From NCBI GenBank assembly GCA_900544305.1, contig UQUV01000051.1, forward strand, positions 1 through 18,604: a stretch of 18,604 nucleotides of DNA. The letters are read 5' to 3'. The translations under genes were made by a program, and so were the position numbers. This stretch comes from an uncultured Porphyromonadaceae bacterium (lineage in GTDB: Bacteria > Bacteroidota > Bacteroidia > Bacteroidales > Muribaculaceae). Positions 1 through 8,649 of this stretch are shown one piece after another. How positions within the stretch are numbered: the first letter of the stretch is position 1; each line of letters starts with the position of its first letter. A model generated the notes under the pieces. That model did no database searches and was not told where the DNA came from. It saw only the letters and a program-made list of their open reading frames with translations.

Positions 1-2
1 AC

Positions 3-60
3 TTATCTATTTCAGCAAGTTGGGAGGGAATGCACGTCTTTAGCGGACAGTAATAGATAA
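3..60. repeat. 9-bp inverted repeat at the homology break of the first FN3 gene
   Basis: Bases 3-11 (ttatctatt) and 52-60 (aatagataa) are perfect inverted copies separated by 40 bases. The right arm ends one to two bases before similarity to the downstream paralogue begins. All three forward frames have a stop between 41 and 60. The repeat could mark a recombination junction or be chance in AT-rich DNA. Confidence 0.35.
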
Positions 61-61
61 A

Positions 62-163
62 ATTTGGGAAGATTTTGCCAAGTTTACTGTCGGTTCAGAG
101 GAAACTCCGAGTATTAGAGAAGTCAACGATGAAAAAGGCAATATTGCAGAGAAATATACGCAA
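62..163 (+). other. Untranslated or differently started 5' coding remnant of the first FN3 gene
   Basis: In the frame of the gene that starts at 164, bases 62-163 read IWEDFAKFTVGSEE and continue to EKYTQMPGW. This matches IWEDFSKFTAGSEE and AEYTLTPGW in the intact paralogue downstream (from about residue 56). The frame is closed upstream by TAG at 41-43, and there is no ATG, GTG or TTG between that stop and 164. The conserved segment is therefore seen directly, but how it would be translated is not. The simplest reading is that the gene lost its signal peptide and true start. Confidence 0.7.
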
Positions 164-2116
164 ATGCCCGGATGGTCGGGTGGCGGTGTGTTTCAGGCCG
201 GTGGTGTTGCCTATATCGGATTGATGGATACTCCGTTCGGTGAGGAAACCGGATTTATCAACACTCCTGTTGCCGACTTGTCAGCCAATAGCGGAACATA
301 TACCATCAGATTCCGTGCAAAATCAACGATGGCCGACGGCGACCATGTGCTTATCAGCTGTATAGCTCCTGACGCAGAAGAGCCGCTACAGGCATCCGGA
401 GCGATTGACATTACGAACGAATGGCAAGAGTATTCCATTGAAATGAACCAGGGCTGTGAAAAAACAATGTTCCAGTTCTCAACCGTCTATACCGGCTGGT
501 ATTTTGATGATCTTTCCATTACGAGTGAAGGTATTCCTTCGCCTTCCGACATCCGCGTTGTCAGCTATAAAGGAAATGAAGCGACGATTCAATGGAACGA
601 AGTAGAGGGAGCGGAAGCATATCAGTACAATCTCTATTACTTTGACAGTGATTTGTATAGCAACAAATATGTGAAGAAGAATGAACGTGTAGAGGGTACT
701 ACGCTTCATCTTGCCGATCTTGATCCGGAAAAATTGTATTACTTCGAAATTGGAACGCTTAAGGACGGCAAACAGTCAGCCTATAGCAAAACGTATGAAA
801 TCAAGCCGATTATCGGAACTCCGAAAGCCATTGATCCGGAGGACTACGACGGCACATCGTTTACAGCCCGTTGGGATGCAGTGGGCAATGCTGACAAGTA
901 TGTCCTGAGAGTTTATTCCTATATCAACGGAGGAGTGAGAGATGCCGAAGTCGTTCCGTTCCTGACAGAGAGCAATTTGACTGAAACCTCATATAAGGTT
1001 ACAGGTTTGAGCGACAGCGTGATTTATTATTTTACTGTTCAGGCTATGAACAATGAGGGTGATATTTCAAGCGAATCGAATGAAGTGCAGATTCTGCCTG
1101 TAGTAAAAGCTCCTAAAGCGCTTGCTGCAACACACATCCAGACAAATTCGTTCGTTGCCCACTGGGAAAAAGTTCCGTTGGCAAACTATTACGAAGCAAC
1201 CATGTATCGGGAGTATACTGCCCTCAACGATGAAAAGCATATCGTTCAGGAAACAGATATGGAATACATCGTTTCAGACGGAACAATGGATTCTCCGGAA
1301 TACTCATCAAGCTCATACGTGTTCCCGCGCAATTCCGGTGCATTCAACTGGGTTGTTTCAAGTCCTGTATTCATTGCAGGTGCTGTAGGCTTGGATAATT
1401 CTTTGGCAATATTGTCAATGCCTGCCTATATGTATTCTCCGGCGTTCAACTTGTCGCCGTTCGGTGGTAAGGCTTCGTTCGACATCAAACTTGCAAGTAA
1501 GAATACCACTACGGCCGTTGTTGCATTGGCAGTGATTAACAAAAACAAGGAATTTGAAGAAGTGGAATCATTTGAAGTTCCTGTAACAGCTCAAATGACA
1601 AGTCACCATATCGAATTTACAAAAGGAACCGATGAGGTTTATATCTTGATTTATCCTAAAGACGGTGTTTATTTGTTCTTCGACGAATTCTCACTTGCTG
1701 TAGATATGCCTAAGGGAACTTCGGTTGAAGCTCCTATCGATGCCATGATGGTTGAAGACGGAACAGCATGCCGATTTGAGGAAGTTGTGCGTCAAAGCAA
1801 TGAACGTATTTCCTACGATGTCGTAGCCGCAAGCATTTCTGCTGAAGCTCAAATATTGTCAGAACCGTCTAACCGTGTATATGTCGACATCCAAAGTTCA
1901 GTTGAAAGCAATGCGGTAGCAGAAGCGAAGGCATGGGTTTCAGGCAATGAATTGGTAATCGACAATCCTAACGCAGAAACAGTTGAAGTATATGACCTGT
2001 GTGGTGTTCTCCACTTTATGTCGGACAAAGGTGATTCCCACCTTGAAGTAGCACTGGATTCTCCGGGTGTGTACGTAGTTAAGGTCGGCAGACAGGTTAT
2101 CAAAGTTATGCGTTAA
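164..2116 (+). CDS. Fibronectin type III surface/secreted protein, 5'-truncated paralogue
   Basis: A 650-residue reading frame beginning at the first available ATG, which is not the ancestral start (see 62-163). Residues 1-120 resemble a choice-of-anchor-J type beta-sandwich. Three fibronectin-III-like units follow at about 125-215, 218-313 and from 315, each with the W and Y/F core pattern (IQWNEV..A..Y, ARWDAV..ADKY, AHWEKV..ANYY). A second sandwich domain follows. Residues 586-650 form a type IX-like tail (NPNAETVEVYDLCG then GVYVVKVGRQVIKV). No signal peptide is present, so without an upstream start the product should stay in the cytoplasm. It is a close paralogue of the next gene, 35 bases downstream and in the same orientation. 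It may be a pseudogene or a silent recombination partner. The exact role of such proteins is unknown; adhesion or glycan binding is only a guess. Confidence 0.7.
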   Translation: MPGWSGGGVFQAGGVAYIGLMDTPFGEETGFINTPVADLSANSGTYTIRFRAKSTMADGDHVLISCIAPDAEEPLQASGAIDITNEWQEYSIEMNQGCEKTMFQFSTVYTGWYFDDLSITSEGIPSPSDIRVVSYKGNEATIQWNEVEGAEAYQYNLYYFDSDLYSNKYVKKNERVEGTTLHLADLDPEKLYYFEIGTLKDGKQSAYSKTYEIKPIIGTPKAIDPEDYDGTSFTARWDAVGNADKYVLRVYSYINGGVRDAEVVPFLTESNLTETSYKVTGLSDSVIYYFTVQAMNNEGDISSESNEVQILPVVKAPKALAATHIQTNSFVAHWEKVPLANYYEATMYREYTALNDEKHIVQETDMEYIVSDGTMDSPEYSSSSYVFPRNSGAFNWVVSSPVFIAGAVGLDNSLAILSMPAYMYSPAFNLSPFGGKASFDIKLASKNTTTAVVALAVINKNKEFEEVESFEVPVTAQMTSHHIEFTKGTDEVYILIYPKDGVYLFFDEFSLAVDMPKGTSVEAPIDAMMVEDGTACRFEEVVRQSNERISYDVVAASISAEAQILSEPSNRVYVDIQSSVESNAVAEAKAWVSGNELVIDNPNAETVEVYDLCGVLHFMSDKGDSHLEVALDSPGVYVVKVGRQVIKVMR

Positions 2117-2151
2117 TTTAATGATTTAAAGAAACTAAAACAATTTACAGT

Positions 2152-4377
2152 ATGAAACAAATATTATTTTTAGGAGTAGCTTCACTGCTTGCAGTCGGCA
2201 GTACGGGTGTAGCGGAAGCACAAGGTATCACTGTTAATAACTATAAATACCTTCAACCGCAAACCGTTGCGTCGGAACAGATACAAAAGGAAGGCGAAAC
2301 ACCTGCTGGAGCTTTGATTTGGGAAGATTTTTCCAAATTTACAGCCGGAAGTGAAGAACAGCCGGACAGCGAAATCTTTGGTGAAGAAGACTGGGTAGAT
2401 ATTCCAGCTGAATATACTCTGACTCCAGGTTGGCAGGCAAGAGGTGTGCACCAGAGCGGTGGTGTTGCTATGGTCGGAGAGTACTATATGTTCGGTATCG
2501 GATTTACAGGTGGCATAAGAACGAATGTTGCTGACCTTAGTGCCAACAATGGTGCCGTAACCGTAAGTTTCCGTGCCAAATCGGCCAATGCTGGTGGTGA
2601 TGAAGTTGCAGCAGTGTTGAATTCTTCTGCTACAGGATACATCAACCAACAGCGTGTTAAAATCACCAATGAATGGCAGGAGTATAAACTCAAACTCAGT
2701 GGTGGTGTGAGTGATTCGTTTTTCGAATTCTTTTCTGTGAATTACGACTGGTATTTGGATGATGTGAAAGTAGTGAGTGAAGGTATTGCTTCTCCTACAG
2801 GCCTTAAGGTGACAAGCTATAAGGGTACTGAATCTACTTTCCAATGGAATGCAGTGGACGGTGCTGAAAAATACAAAGTTCAGGTATATTATTGGGACAT
2901 TGACCAAAAAGACTATGTCTATGTTGTCAATGAGGAAGAAACCACAGAAACAAGCTACACTGTGACTGGCCTTGATATGCGTGACACGTATTTTGCAAAG
3001 GTTGCTGCAGTAAGTGGTGAAATGTCATCTGCATACTGCGACAGCTATACGCTTGCTCCGACTCTTGCAGAGCCGGTAGGAATCGCTCCGACCGACTATG
3101 ACGGCAAATCGTTTACCGCTGCTTGGGAACCTTATGAAGGTGCTGACTATTACTTGCTCAATGTCTATACATACACTAAAGAAGGTGATTTCCCATTGCC
3201 AATCTATTATATTATTGACCGTGAGGTAAAAGAAACATCTTTCTTTGTTAGCAATCTGCCATACGACGGATATATCTATTACTTCTCGGTTGTTGCCGTT
3301 CGAAAAGACGGTGAAATAACCAAGGCTTCAAAAGAAATTCCGGCACTTCCGATTCTTGAACGTCCGACAGCAAAACCGGCAACGCGAGTAACATCCAACT
3401 CTTTTGTTGCAAACTGGGAAGGTGTTGAATATGCAAATACATATCAAGTGAACGTATATCGCAAACACACAGCTAAAGCTGACGAAACTTACACTTTGGC
3501 TGACACTGATTGCGACGTATTCAGCTCAACTGGAACAATCGAAAATCCGGAACGCTTGTCAGGTGCATTTGTGTTCGGTTCTGCTTCAGGTGCTTTTGAC
3601 TGGTACATATCTATGGCAGCTGCAATCGACGGAGGTATCGGTATGGACAACATCTATTCCGATATCATGGGCAACAGCTATATGTATTCACAGATGTACG
3701 ACCTTACAGGTAGCAATGGAAAGGCTACTTTCGAGTTCACACTTGCCAGCCCGGACGCAACTACTGCTGTAGTGTCAATCGCCAAACTGTTGGATAACAA
3801 CCGTCTCCAACCGATTGAAAGCTTCGATATCGAAGTTACTAAGGAAATGACAAAACACACTGTTGAATTCACTAAGGGTACAGACTACTGTTGTGTACTC
3901 GTTGAGATGAGAAACGGTTCATTCCTTATCTTTGACGATTTCAAGTTGACAATGGATCTTCAGGCAGAAAAATCTATCGAAATCGGTATTACAAATGCGT
4001 TGCTTCAGGATCCTAATGCGACAAGTGCTGAATTTACTCGCATAGATTTCAACAACGACCGCATTTCGTATGACGTGCTTGCTGCAATGGTTTATCCGAC
4101 ACTTTCTTCTCCATTGGTGAGCGAACTTTCAAACAGAATTGAAGTGGAAGATATCAGCTCTGTAGAAAATACAGAAAATGTTTCAGCTTCAGCTTATGTT
4201 GAAGGCGGTGTTCTCTATGTGGAAAATCCGAATGCTGAAAAGGTAGAAGTCTATAACCTTTCAGGTGTAAGAATCTTCGCCGACAATTCAGGTGCATATA
4301 AAGTGAATACTAATCTGGATGCAAACGGTGTGTACATCGTTCGTGTCGGTGACAAGGCTATCAAAGTAGTTCGCTAA
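2152..4377 (+). CDS. Secreted fibronectin type III protein with type IX-like C-terminal tail
   Basis: 741 residues. Residues 1-24 are a signal peptide (MKQ, hydrophobic stretch, cleavage after AEA). Residues about 56-210 form an anchor-J-like beta-sandwich starting IWEDF. Fibronectin-III-like units lie at about 213-303, 306-402 and from 403 (FQWNAV..AEKY, AAWEPY..ADYY, ANWEGV..ANTY). A further sandwich domain follows. The last 65 or so residues resemble a type A sorting tail: NPNAEKVEVYNLSGV, then GVYIVRVGDKAIKVVR. In the Bacteroidetes such tails direct export through the type IX system and attachment to the cell surface, but I cannot tell whether this organism has that system. The gene follows a truncated paralogue by 35 bases and ends at a clear terminator. 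Binding partner and function are not visible. Cysteines are few, and no catalytic motif was recognised. Confidence 0.82.
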   Translation: MKQILFLGVASLLAVGSTGVAEAQGITVNNYKYLQPQTVASEQIQKEGETPAGALIWEDFSKFTAGSEEQPDSEIFGEEDWVDIPAEYTLTPGWQARGVHQSGGVAMVGEYYMFGIGFTGGIRTNVADLSANNGAVTVSFRAKSANAGGDEVAAVLNSSATGYINQQRVKITNEWQEYKLKLSGGVSDSFFEFFSVNYDWYLDDVKVVSEGIASPTGLKVTSYKGTESTFQWNAVDGAEKYKVQVYYWDIDQKDYVYVVNEEETTETSYTVTGLDMRDTYFAKVAAVSGEMSSAYCDSYTLAPTLAEPVGIAPTDYDGKSFTAAWEPYEGADYYLLNVYTYTKEGDFPLPIYYIIDREVKETSFFVSNLPYDGYIYYFSVVAVRKDGEITKASKEIPALPILERPTAKPATRVTSNSFVANWEGVEYANTYQVNVYRKHTAKADETYTLADTDCDVFSSTGTIENPERLSGAFVFGSASGAFDWYISMAAAIDGGIGMDNIYSDIMGNSYMYSQMYDLTGSNGKATFEFTLASPDATTAVVSIAKLLDNNRLQPIESFDIEVTKEMTKHTVEFTKGTDYCCVLVEMRNGSFLIFDDFKLTMDLQAEKSIEIGITNALLQDPNATSAEFTRIDFNNDRISYDVLAAMVYPTLSSPLVSELSNRIEVEDISSVENTENVSASAYVEGGVLYVENPNAEKVEVYNLSGVRIFADNSGAYKVNTNLDANGVYIVRVGDKAIKVVR

Positions 4378-4394
4378 GACGCTTTTCAATAAAG

Positions 4395-4438
4395 AAAGAT
4401 ACAATGGGGCAGGTTGCTGCTTCATTGTATCTTTTTTT
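4395..4438 (+). terminator. Rho-independent terminator of the FN3 gene pair
   Basis: Arms aaagatacaatg (4395-4406) and cattgtatcttt (4423-4434) form a 12-bp stem, followed by an uninterrupted run of T through 4438. It starts 18 bases after the stop codon of the second FN3 gene. Confidence 0.9.
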
Positions 4439-4536
4439 ATGCCCTGACCGAAACGGCTTTTGTCGATGTAAGCAATGACAAAAAATAGTGAAAAGGGCGA
4501 AACAAAAGTGTGGAAAATCCAAACTTTCGGATGTTT

Positions 4537-4567
4537 TTTGCTGTTCATGCAAAAGATATTATATTTG
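4537..4567 (+). promoter_or_regulatory. Bacteroidetes-type promoter of the acyltransferase gene
   Basis: TTTG at 4537-4540, a 19-base spacer and TATATTTG at 4560-4567 match the Bacteroides primary sigma consensus TTTG-N19-21-TANNTTTG exactly. Transcription should start at about 4574-4576, giving a leader of under 20 bases before the ATG at 4593. Confidence 0.8.
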
Positions 4568-4592
4568 CATATTAATAAAGACGTAAAAAACA

Positions 4593-5576
4593 ATGCAAGA
4601 AAAGTCCAAGGCTAATCAGACAGAATTGTTTATTCCGTGGAAAGAGGCGCCTGTTAAAGCAACTCAGGAAAATCCCTATCGCGAAGGTCCGGCGTTGGAC
4701 CGGAAAGGAAGGGTGACAGGAAAGGCTCCGGAATATGACGGAGACGACGAAACGAAAAAGCGGGCGGTGCTTGACTACTACGACTTGTGCCGAATGGCTC
4801 CTGTTGCGCGGAAGCATCCGAAAATTGTACGGTGGCTGATGAAGTTCTTGAAGTTGGACGATGTCAACTATTTTCATCATAGAAATCTGAATACTCCCGG
4901 CGCGCCTTTCGTCAGAGGCATACTTGATGATTTCCGCATTTCCGTCAGAGTAGACAATGCACAGGTGCTGGAGCATCTTCCGGAAGGAGCGTTCATCACC
5001 GTGTCCAATCATCCGTTCGGTGCGGTCGACGGCATTATGCTGATCGACCTGTTCGCATCGCGGCGTGAGGACTACAAAGTGATGGTAAATCTGATTCTGA
5101 ATCACATCCGGGGTATGCGTCCCAATTTTATTGCCGTTGATCCTCTTGCTTCCGACAATCCGGAAAAGCGTGCTATCACGATGCGCGGCATCAAGGAAGC
5201 TATGATTCATGTCAAACGTGGCCATCCGCTGGGCTTTTTCCCTGCCGGAGCCATGTCGAAACTGAACGGCAGGCTGCAATTGGAGGACCGTCAGTGGCAG
5301 CCGTCGGTCATGAGGCTGATACAGCAGTTGAACGTGCCGGTGATTCCCGTGTTTTTCCACGGACGGAACAGTTGGCTGTTCAATATCCTGGGTGTAGTTT
5401 GCTGGCAGCTTCGCACGGTGCGTCTTCCGAGCGAGGTGTTCAGCCATCACGATACGACTTACCATATTTCCGTGGGCGACATCATCACTCCGGAAGAACA
5501 GAAAAAATATACGGATTTGGAATCGTTTACCCAAATGCTGCGCTCGCGTACCTATTCGCTGCGTTCGCGCAAATAA
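4593..5576 (+). CDS. PlsC/hemolysin-type lysophospholipid (or amino-lipid) O-acyltransferase
   Basis: 327 residues. The acyltransferase block I is NHPFGAVDG, with His140 and Asp146 as the expected catalytic pair. The spacing is H-X5-D rather than the classical H-X4-D, as in the putative-hemolysin/OlsA-like branch (typically NHPLGGLDG). Block III is FPAGAMS at 216-222, in place of the FPEG of PlsC. A downstream HGRNS motif is also typical of this branch. These enzymes move an acyl group from acyl-ACP or acyl-CoA to a lyso-lipid at the inner membrane. In Bacteroides the branch includes the second acyltransferase of glycine-lipid synthesis, so an amino-lipid substrate is possible, but no partner N-acyltransferase gene lies nearby. 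No clear membrane helix is seen, suggesting peripheral attachment. The start is supported by the promoter just upstream. The TPR gene follows after 72 bases and may be co-transcribed. Confidence 0.85.
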   Translation: MQEKSKANQTELFIPWKEAPVKATQENPYREGPALDRKGRVTGKAPEYDGDDETKKRAVLDYYDLCRMAPVARKHPKIVRWLMKFLKLDDVNYFHHRNLNTPGAPFVRGILDDFRISVRVDNAQVLEHLPEGAFITVSNHPFGAVDGIMLIDLFASRREDYKVMVNLILNHIRGMRPNFIAVDPLASDNPEKRAITMRGIKEAMIHVKRGHPLGFFPAGAMSKLNGRLQLEDRQWQPSVMRLIQQLNVPVIPVFFHGRNSWLFNILGVVCWQLRTVRLPSEVFSHHDTTYHISVGDIITPEEQKKYTDLESFTQMLRSRTYSLRSRK

Positions 5577-5648
5577 GGCGGATTTGCGTTTCTGAACAGA
5601 TTGCATAAAACCAACGTTATAATTAGCATAGAATAACGAGATAGACAA

Positions 5649-8633
5649 ATGAAGAAATACCATTATGCGCTATTGTGTCTGGCTTCGGCGATGGCCGTTC
5701 CCGGGCAGGCTCAGCTAAACAACGCTGATGCGGAAGGGTATGTTGCCCGAGGCGTACAGATGTACAACAATCAGAACTATACGGGCTGCATCGACCAGCT
5801 GAAGGAGGCGAAACGCCAGTCCATTCCCGAACTGACAATTGAGGATGTGGACTACTATATCGCCATGGCAAAGTACAAACGCGGCGACAAGGACAGTGTG
5901 GAGGCATTGCGGGCCTATTTGGAGACTTATCCGGCTTCTGTCCATCGTTTCCAAGTGCGGATGACGATAGGCGACTATTATTTCTTCAAGGGCGACTATG
6001 AAAAGGCGTATGCCGAGTACGACCGTCTGTCGGCAAAGGTGTTCGGCAAGGAAGAGGCCGCCGACCTGATTTACCGCAGCTCGTTCTGCTGTTTAAAAAA
6101 CGGTGACTACGAACGGGCGGAAATGGGCTTTGAACGTCTCCGCGGCAACAGCAAGTACCGCAACGAGGTTGATTTCTATACGGCCTATATCCTTTATGCC
6201 AAAGGTGACTACAAGAAAGCGGAAGAAGGTTTCCGCAAGGTTTCTCCCCGCAGCAAGATGGGCGAGAGCGCTCAATACTATATTTGCCAGATTCGTTACA
6301 GCGAAAGCGACTATGCGAATGTAGTGGCCATCAGCAAGAAACTGCAAGGCGCGGAACTGTCGCCGGAGATGGAGGCGGAACTGCTGCGCATTGTGGGTGA
6401 GAGCGAGTACTATCTGGGCAATAATGCACGGGCCATTGACCTGCTTACGAAATATCTTGACAACATCGACGAGCCGCAACGTTCCTCGCTCTATATTTTG
6501 GGTGTGGCCGAATATCGCGAAGGCGACAATGCTTCGGCGGTGGAACATCTGGACGGTGTAGTAGGGGAAAGCGATGCACTGGCTCAAAGCGCATATCTCT
6601 ATATCGGTCAGGCTTACCTTCGCAACGGCAACATGACAGCCGCTTCCATGGCTTTTGAAAAGGCCTACAAAATGGATTACGACCGCGACGTGCAGGAAAC
6701 AGCATTCTACAACTACGCCATCTCGCAAAGCCGTGGCGGAAATGCTCCGTTTGCCAATTCCATCAAGGTGTTCCGCGATTTTCTGAACAAGTTCCCTCAG
6801 TCGAAATATGCTTCCAATGTGGAGGACTATATCATCAGCTCTTACCTCTCAAACAAGGACTACGACAATGCGCTGGCAACAATCAACGCCATCCAGAAGC
6901 CGTCGGGCAAGATGCTGAAGGCGAAGCTCAATGTGCTTTACCGTCTGGGTGTCCGCGAAATGAAGAACGGCAATGCCGAGAACGCGAGAACTTATCTTGA
7001 AAAGGCAGAGCAGTTGGGCGGTTATGACCGGGAAATTGGCAATGAGGTGGAGTTGTGGTTGGGTGAAGCCAACTATTCCGCCGGCAATATGGCAAAAGCC
7101 AAGAAATATTACCAGAGTTATCTGCGTAATGCCGGAACTTCCGGTGAAAACTATGCCACAGCCAACTATAGCTTCGGCTATGTGTGTATGGCTGAAAAGA
7201 ATTACGGAATGGCGGAAGACGCGTTCCGCAAGGTTGTGGGCGTGAAGTCGCTTGACAAGGAGCTGCTCGCCGACTCCTACAACCGTATCGGAGATTGCCG
7301 CTATTATGCACGCGACTATGCCGGTGCGCAGTCATACTACGACAAGGCTCTTGCCGCAGGAACGGTTCAAGGCGACTATTCGATGTATCAGAAAGGTTTC
7401 ATGCTGGGCTTGCAGCGCCGTCATGAAGCGAAAATTTCCGCTATGAACGAACTGATTGAAACCTATCCGTCGTCGGCATATGCTTCGAAGGCACAGTATG
7501 AAAAAGTACAGGCCTATATCGCGCTGGAAGATTACGACAACGCCAAGAAAGGGTTCCGCCGTTTGTTGAGCGACTATCCGCAGACAGCCGAAGCAAGAAA
7601 GGGACAGTTGCAGTATGCCGTGCTTCTGAACACCTTGAAGCAGCGCAGCCAGGCAATAGAAGAATACAAGACCCTCGTGCGCAACTATCCGACGAGCGAG
7701 GAGGCCAAGGTGGCACTGGAGGATTTGAAAGTGCTTTATATCGAGGACAATAATCTGTCGGCATTCACGCAGTTTGTCGCTTCGGTGAACATCGACTATA
7801 AGATTGACGCCAACGAAGTGAACCGTCTTACTTTTGATAATGCGGAAAACGCGTATGTGGCCGACGGCAGCACCAAACAGTTGACAAATTATCTGGAAAA
7901 ATATCCTTCCGGTCCTTATTCCGGACAGGCAAATTATTATCTTGCCGAAAACGCTTATAAGAAAGGCAAGAAGAAAGAAGCTCTCAGCTATGTGCAGAAG
8001 GCGCTGAAGGAAGCACCCGACGGTGGTTTTGCTGAAACGGCTCTGGCTATGGAAGGCGAACTCCTGCTGGCTGACGGCAATCTTGAAGCGGCTCAGCAGA
8101 GCTACGAAAAGCTGCTGACTAAGGCAACAACGGCGGCCAACAAGAAGGCTGCACAATTGGGTATGCTCCGCATTGCCCGCGACAAGGGCGACGATGCCAA
8201 GGTGGTGGAAGCTGCCAATGTGCTGCTGGGTGCTGGTCTTGACAACGATACGCGTGCGGAAGTTGTCTATGCCCGCGGTACGGCTTATCAGGAGTTGGGC
8301 AATGAAGCAAAAGCCATCGACGACTACAAGAGTCTTACTTCAAGCCTGGAAACCCTTTACGGAACGATTTCGGCCTATCGTCTGGCTGAACTTTATCACG
8401 AACGCGGCGATAACTCGAAGGCACTCGATGTGCTGAACAAACTGTCGGATTCGGGTACACCTCACCAGTACTGGCTGGCTCGCGGCTTTATCCTTCTTTC
8501 TGATATCTATGCGGCGCAGGGCGACAAGTTCCAGGCTCGCGAATATCTGGAAAGCCTGCGTGAAAACTATCCGGGTAAGGAGGCCGACATTTTTGAAATG
8601 GTCGAAACAAGGTTGAAAAAATTGAAGAACTAA
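5649..8633 (+). CDS. Large periplasmic tetratricopeptide-repeat protein
   Basis: 994 residues. Residues 1-21 are a signal peptide (MKKYHYALLCLASAMAVPGQA, cut before QLNN) with no lipobox cysteine, so a soluble periplasmic protein is expected. Almost the whole mature chain is helical TPR or Sel1-like repeats of about 34-37 residues. Recurrent signatures include A..AYxxGDY..A...F, YPxSxxAxxAxY and GxxxxAxxxYxxxL; I estimate around 20 units without a formal count. Such solenoids scaffold protein complexes, and the YPxSxxA pattern recalls the YbgF/BamD class that handles envelope proteins. The next gene, a beta-barrel outer membrane protein, starts only 16 bases downstream, so the two are very likely translated from one message and may work together at the outer membrane. 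No own promoter was recognised in the 72 bases upstream. The substrate is unknown. Confidence 0.9.
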   Translation: MKKYHYALLCLASAMAVPGQAQLNNADAEGYVARGVQMYNNQNYTGCIDQLKEAKRQSIPELTIEDVDYYIAMAKYKRGDKDSVEALRAYLETYPASVHRFQVRMTIGDYYFFKGDYEKAYAEYDRLSAKVFGKEEAADLIYRSSFCCLKNGDYERAEMGFERLRGNSKYRNEVDFYTAYILYAKGDYKKAEEGFRKVSPRSKMGESAQYYICQIRYSESDYANVVAISKKLQGAELSPEMEAELLRIVGESEYYLGNNARAIDLLTKYLDNIDEPQRSSLYILGVAEYREGDNASAVEHLDGVVGESDALAQSAYLYIGQAYLRNGNMTAASMAFEKAYKMDYDRDVQETAFYNYAISQSRGGNAPFANSIKVFRDFLNKFPQSKYASNVEDYIISSYLSNKDYDNALATINAIQKPSGKMLKAKLNVLYRLGVREMKNGNAENARTYLEKAEQLGGYDREIGNEVELWLGEANYSAGNMAKAKKYYQSYLRNAGTSGENYATANYSFGYVCMAEKNYGMAEDAFRKVVGVKSLDKELLADSYNRIGDCRYYARDYAGAQSYYDKALAAGTVQGDYSMYQKGFMLGLQRRHEAKISAMNELIETYPSSAYASKAQYEKVQAYIALEDYDNAKKGFRRLLSDYPQTAEARKGQLQYAVLLNTLKQRSQAIEEYKTLVRNYPTSEEAKVALEDLKVLYIEDNNLSAFTQFVASVNIDYKIDANEVNRLTFDNAENAYVADGSTKQLTNYLEKYPSGPYSGQANYYLAENAYKKGKKKEALSYVQKALKEAPDGGFAETALAMEGELLLADGNLEAAQQSYEKLLTKATTAANKKAAQLGMLRIARDKGDDAKVVEAANVLLGAGLDNDTRAEVVYARGTAYQELGNEAKAIDDYKSLTSSLETLYGTISAYRLAELYHERGDNSKALDVLNKLSDSGTPHQYWLARGFILLSDIYAAQGDKFQAREYLESLRENYPGKEADIFEMVETRLKKLKN

Positions 8634-8649
8634 TTCGTTTGGAGCAGTT

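Noticed and set aside
4572..5663. 363-codon minus-strand open frame covering the acyltransferase gene
   Set aside because: It mirrors the sense gene, has no promoter or recognisable domain, and is rich in His, Arg and Gln as antisense frames usually are. The sense frame has clear acyltransferase motifs.
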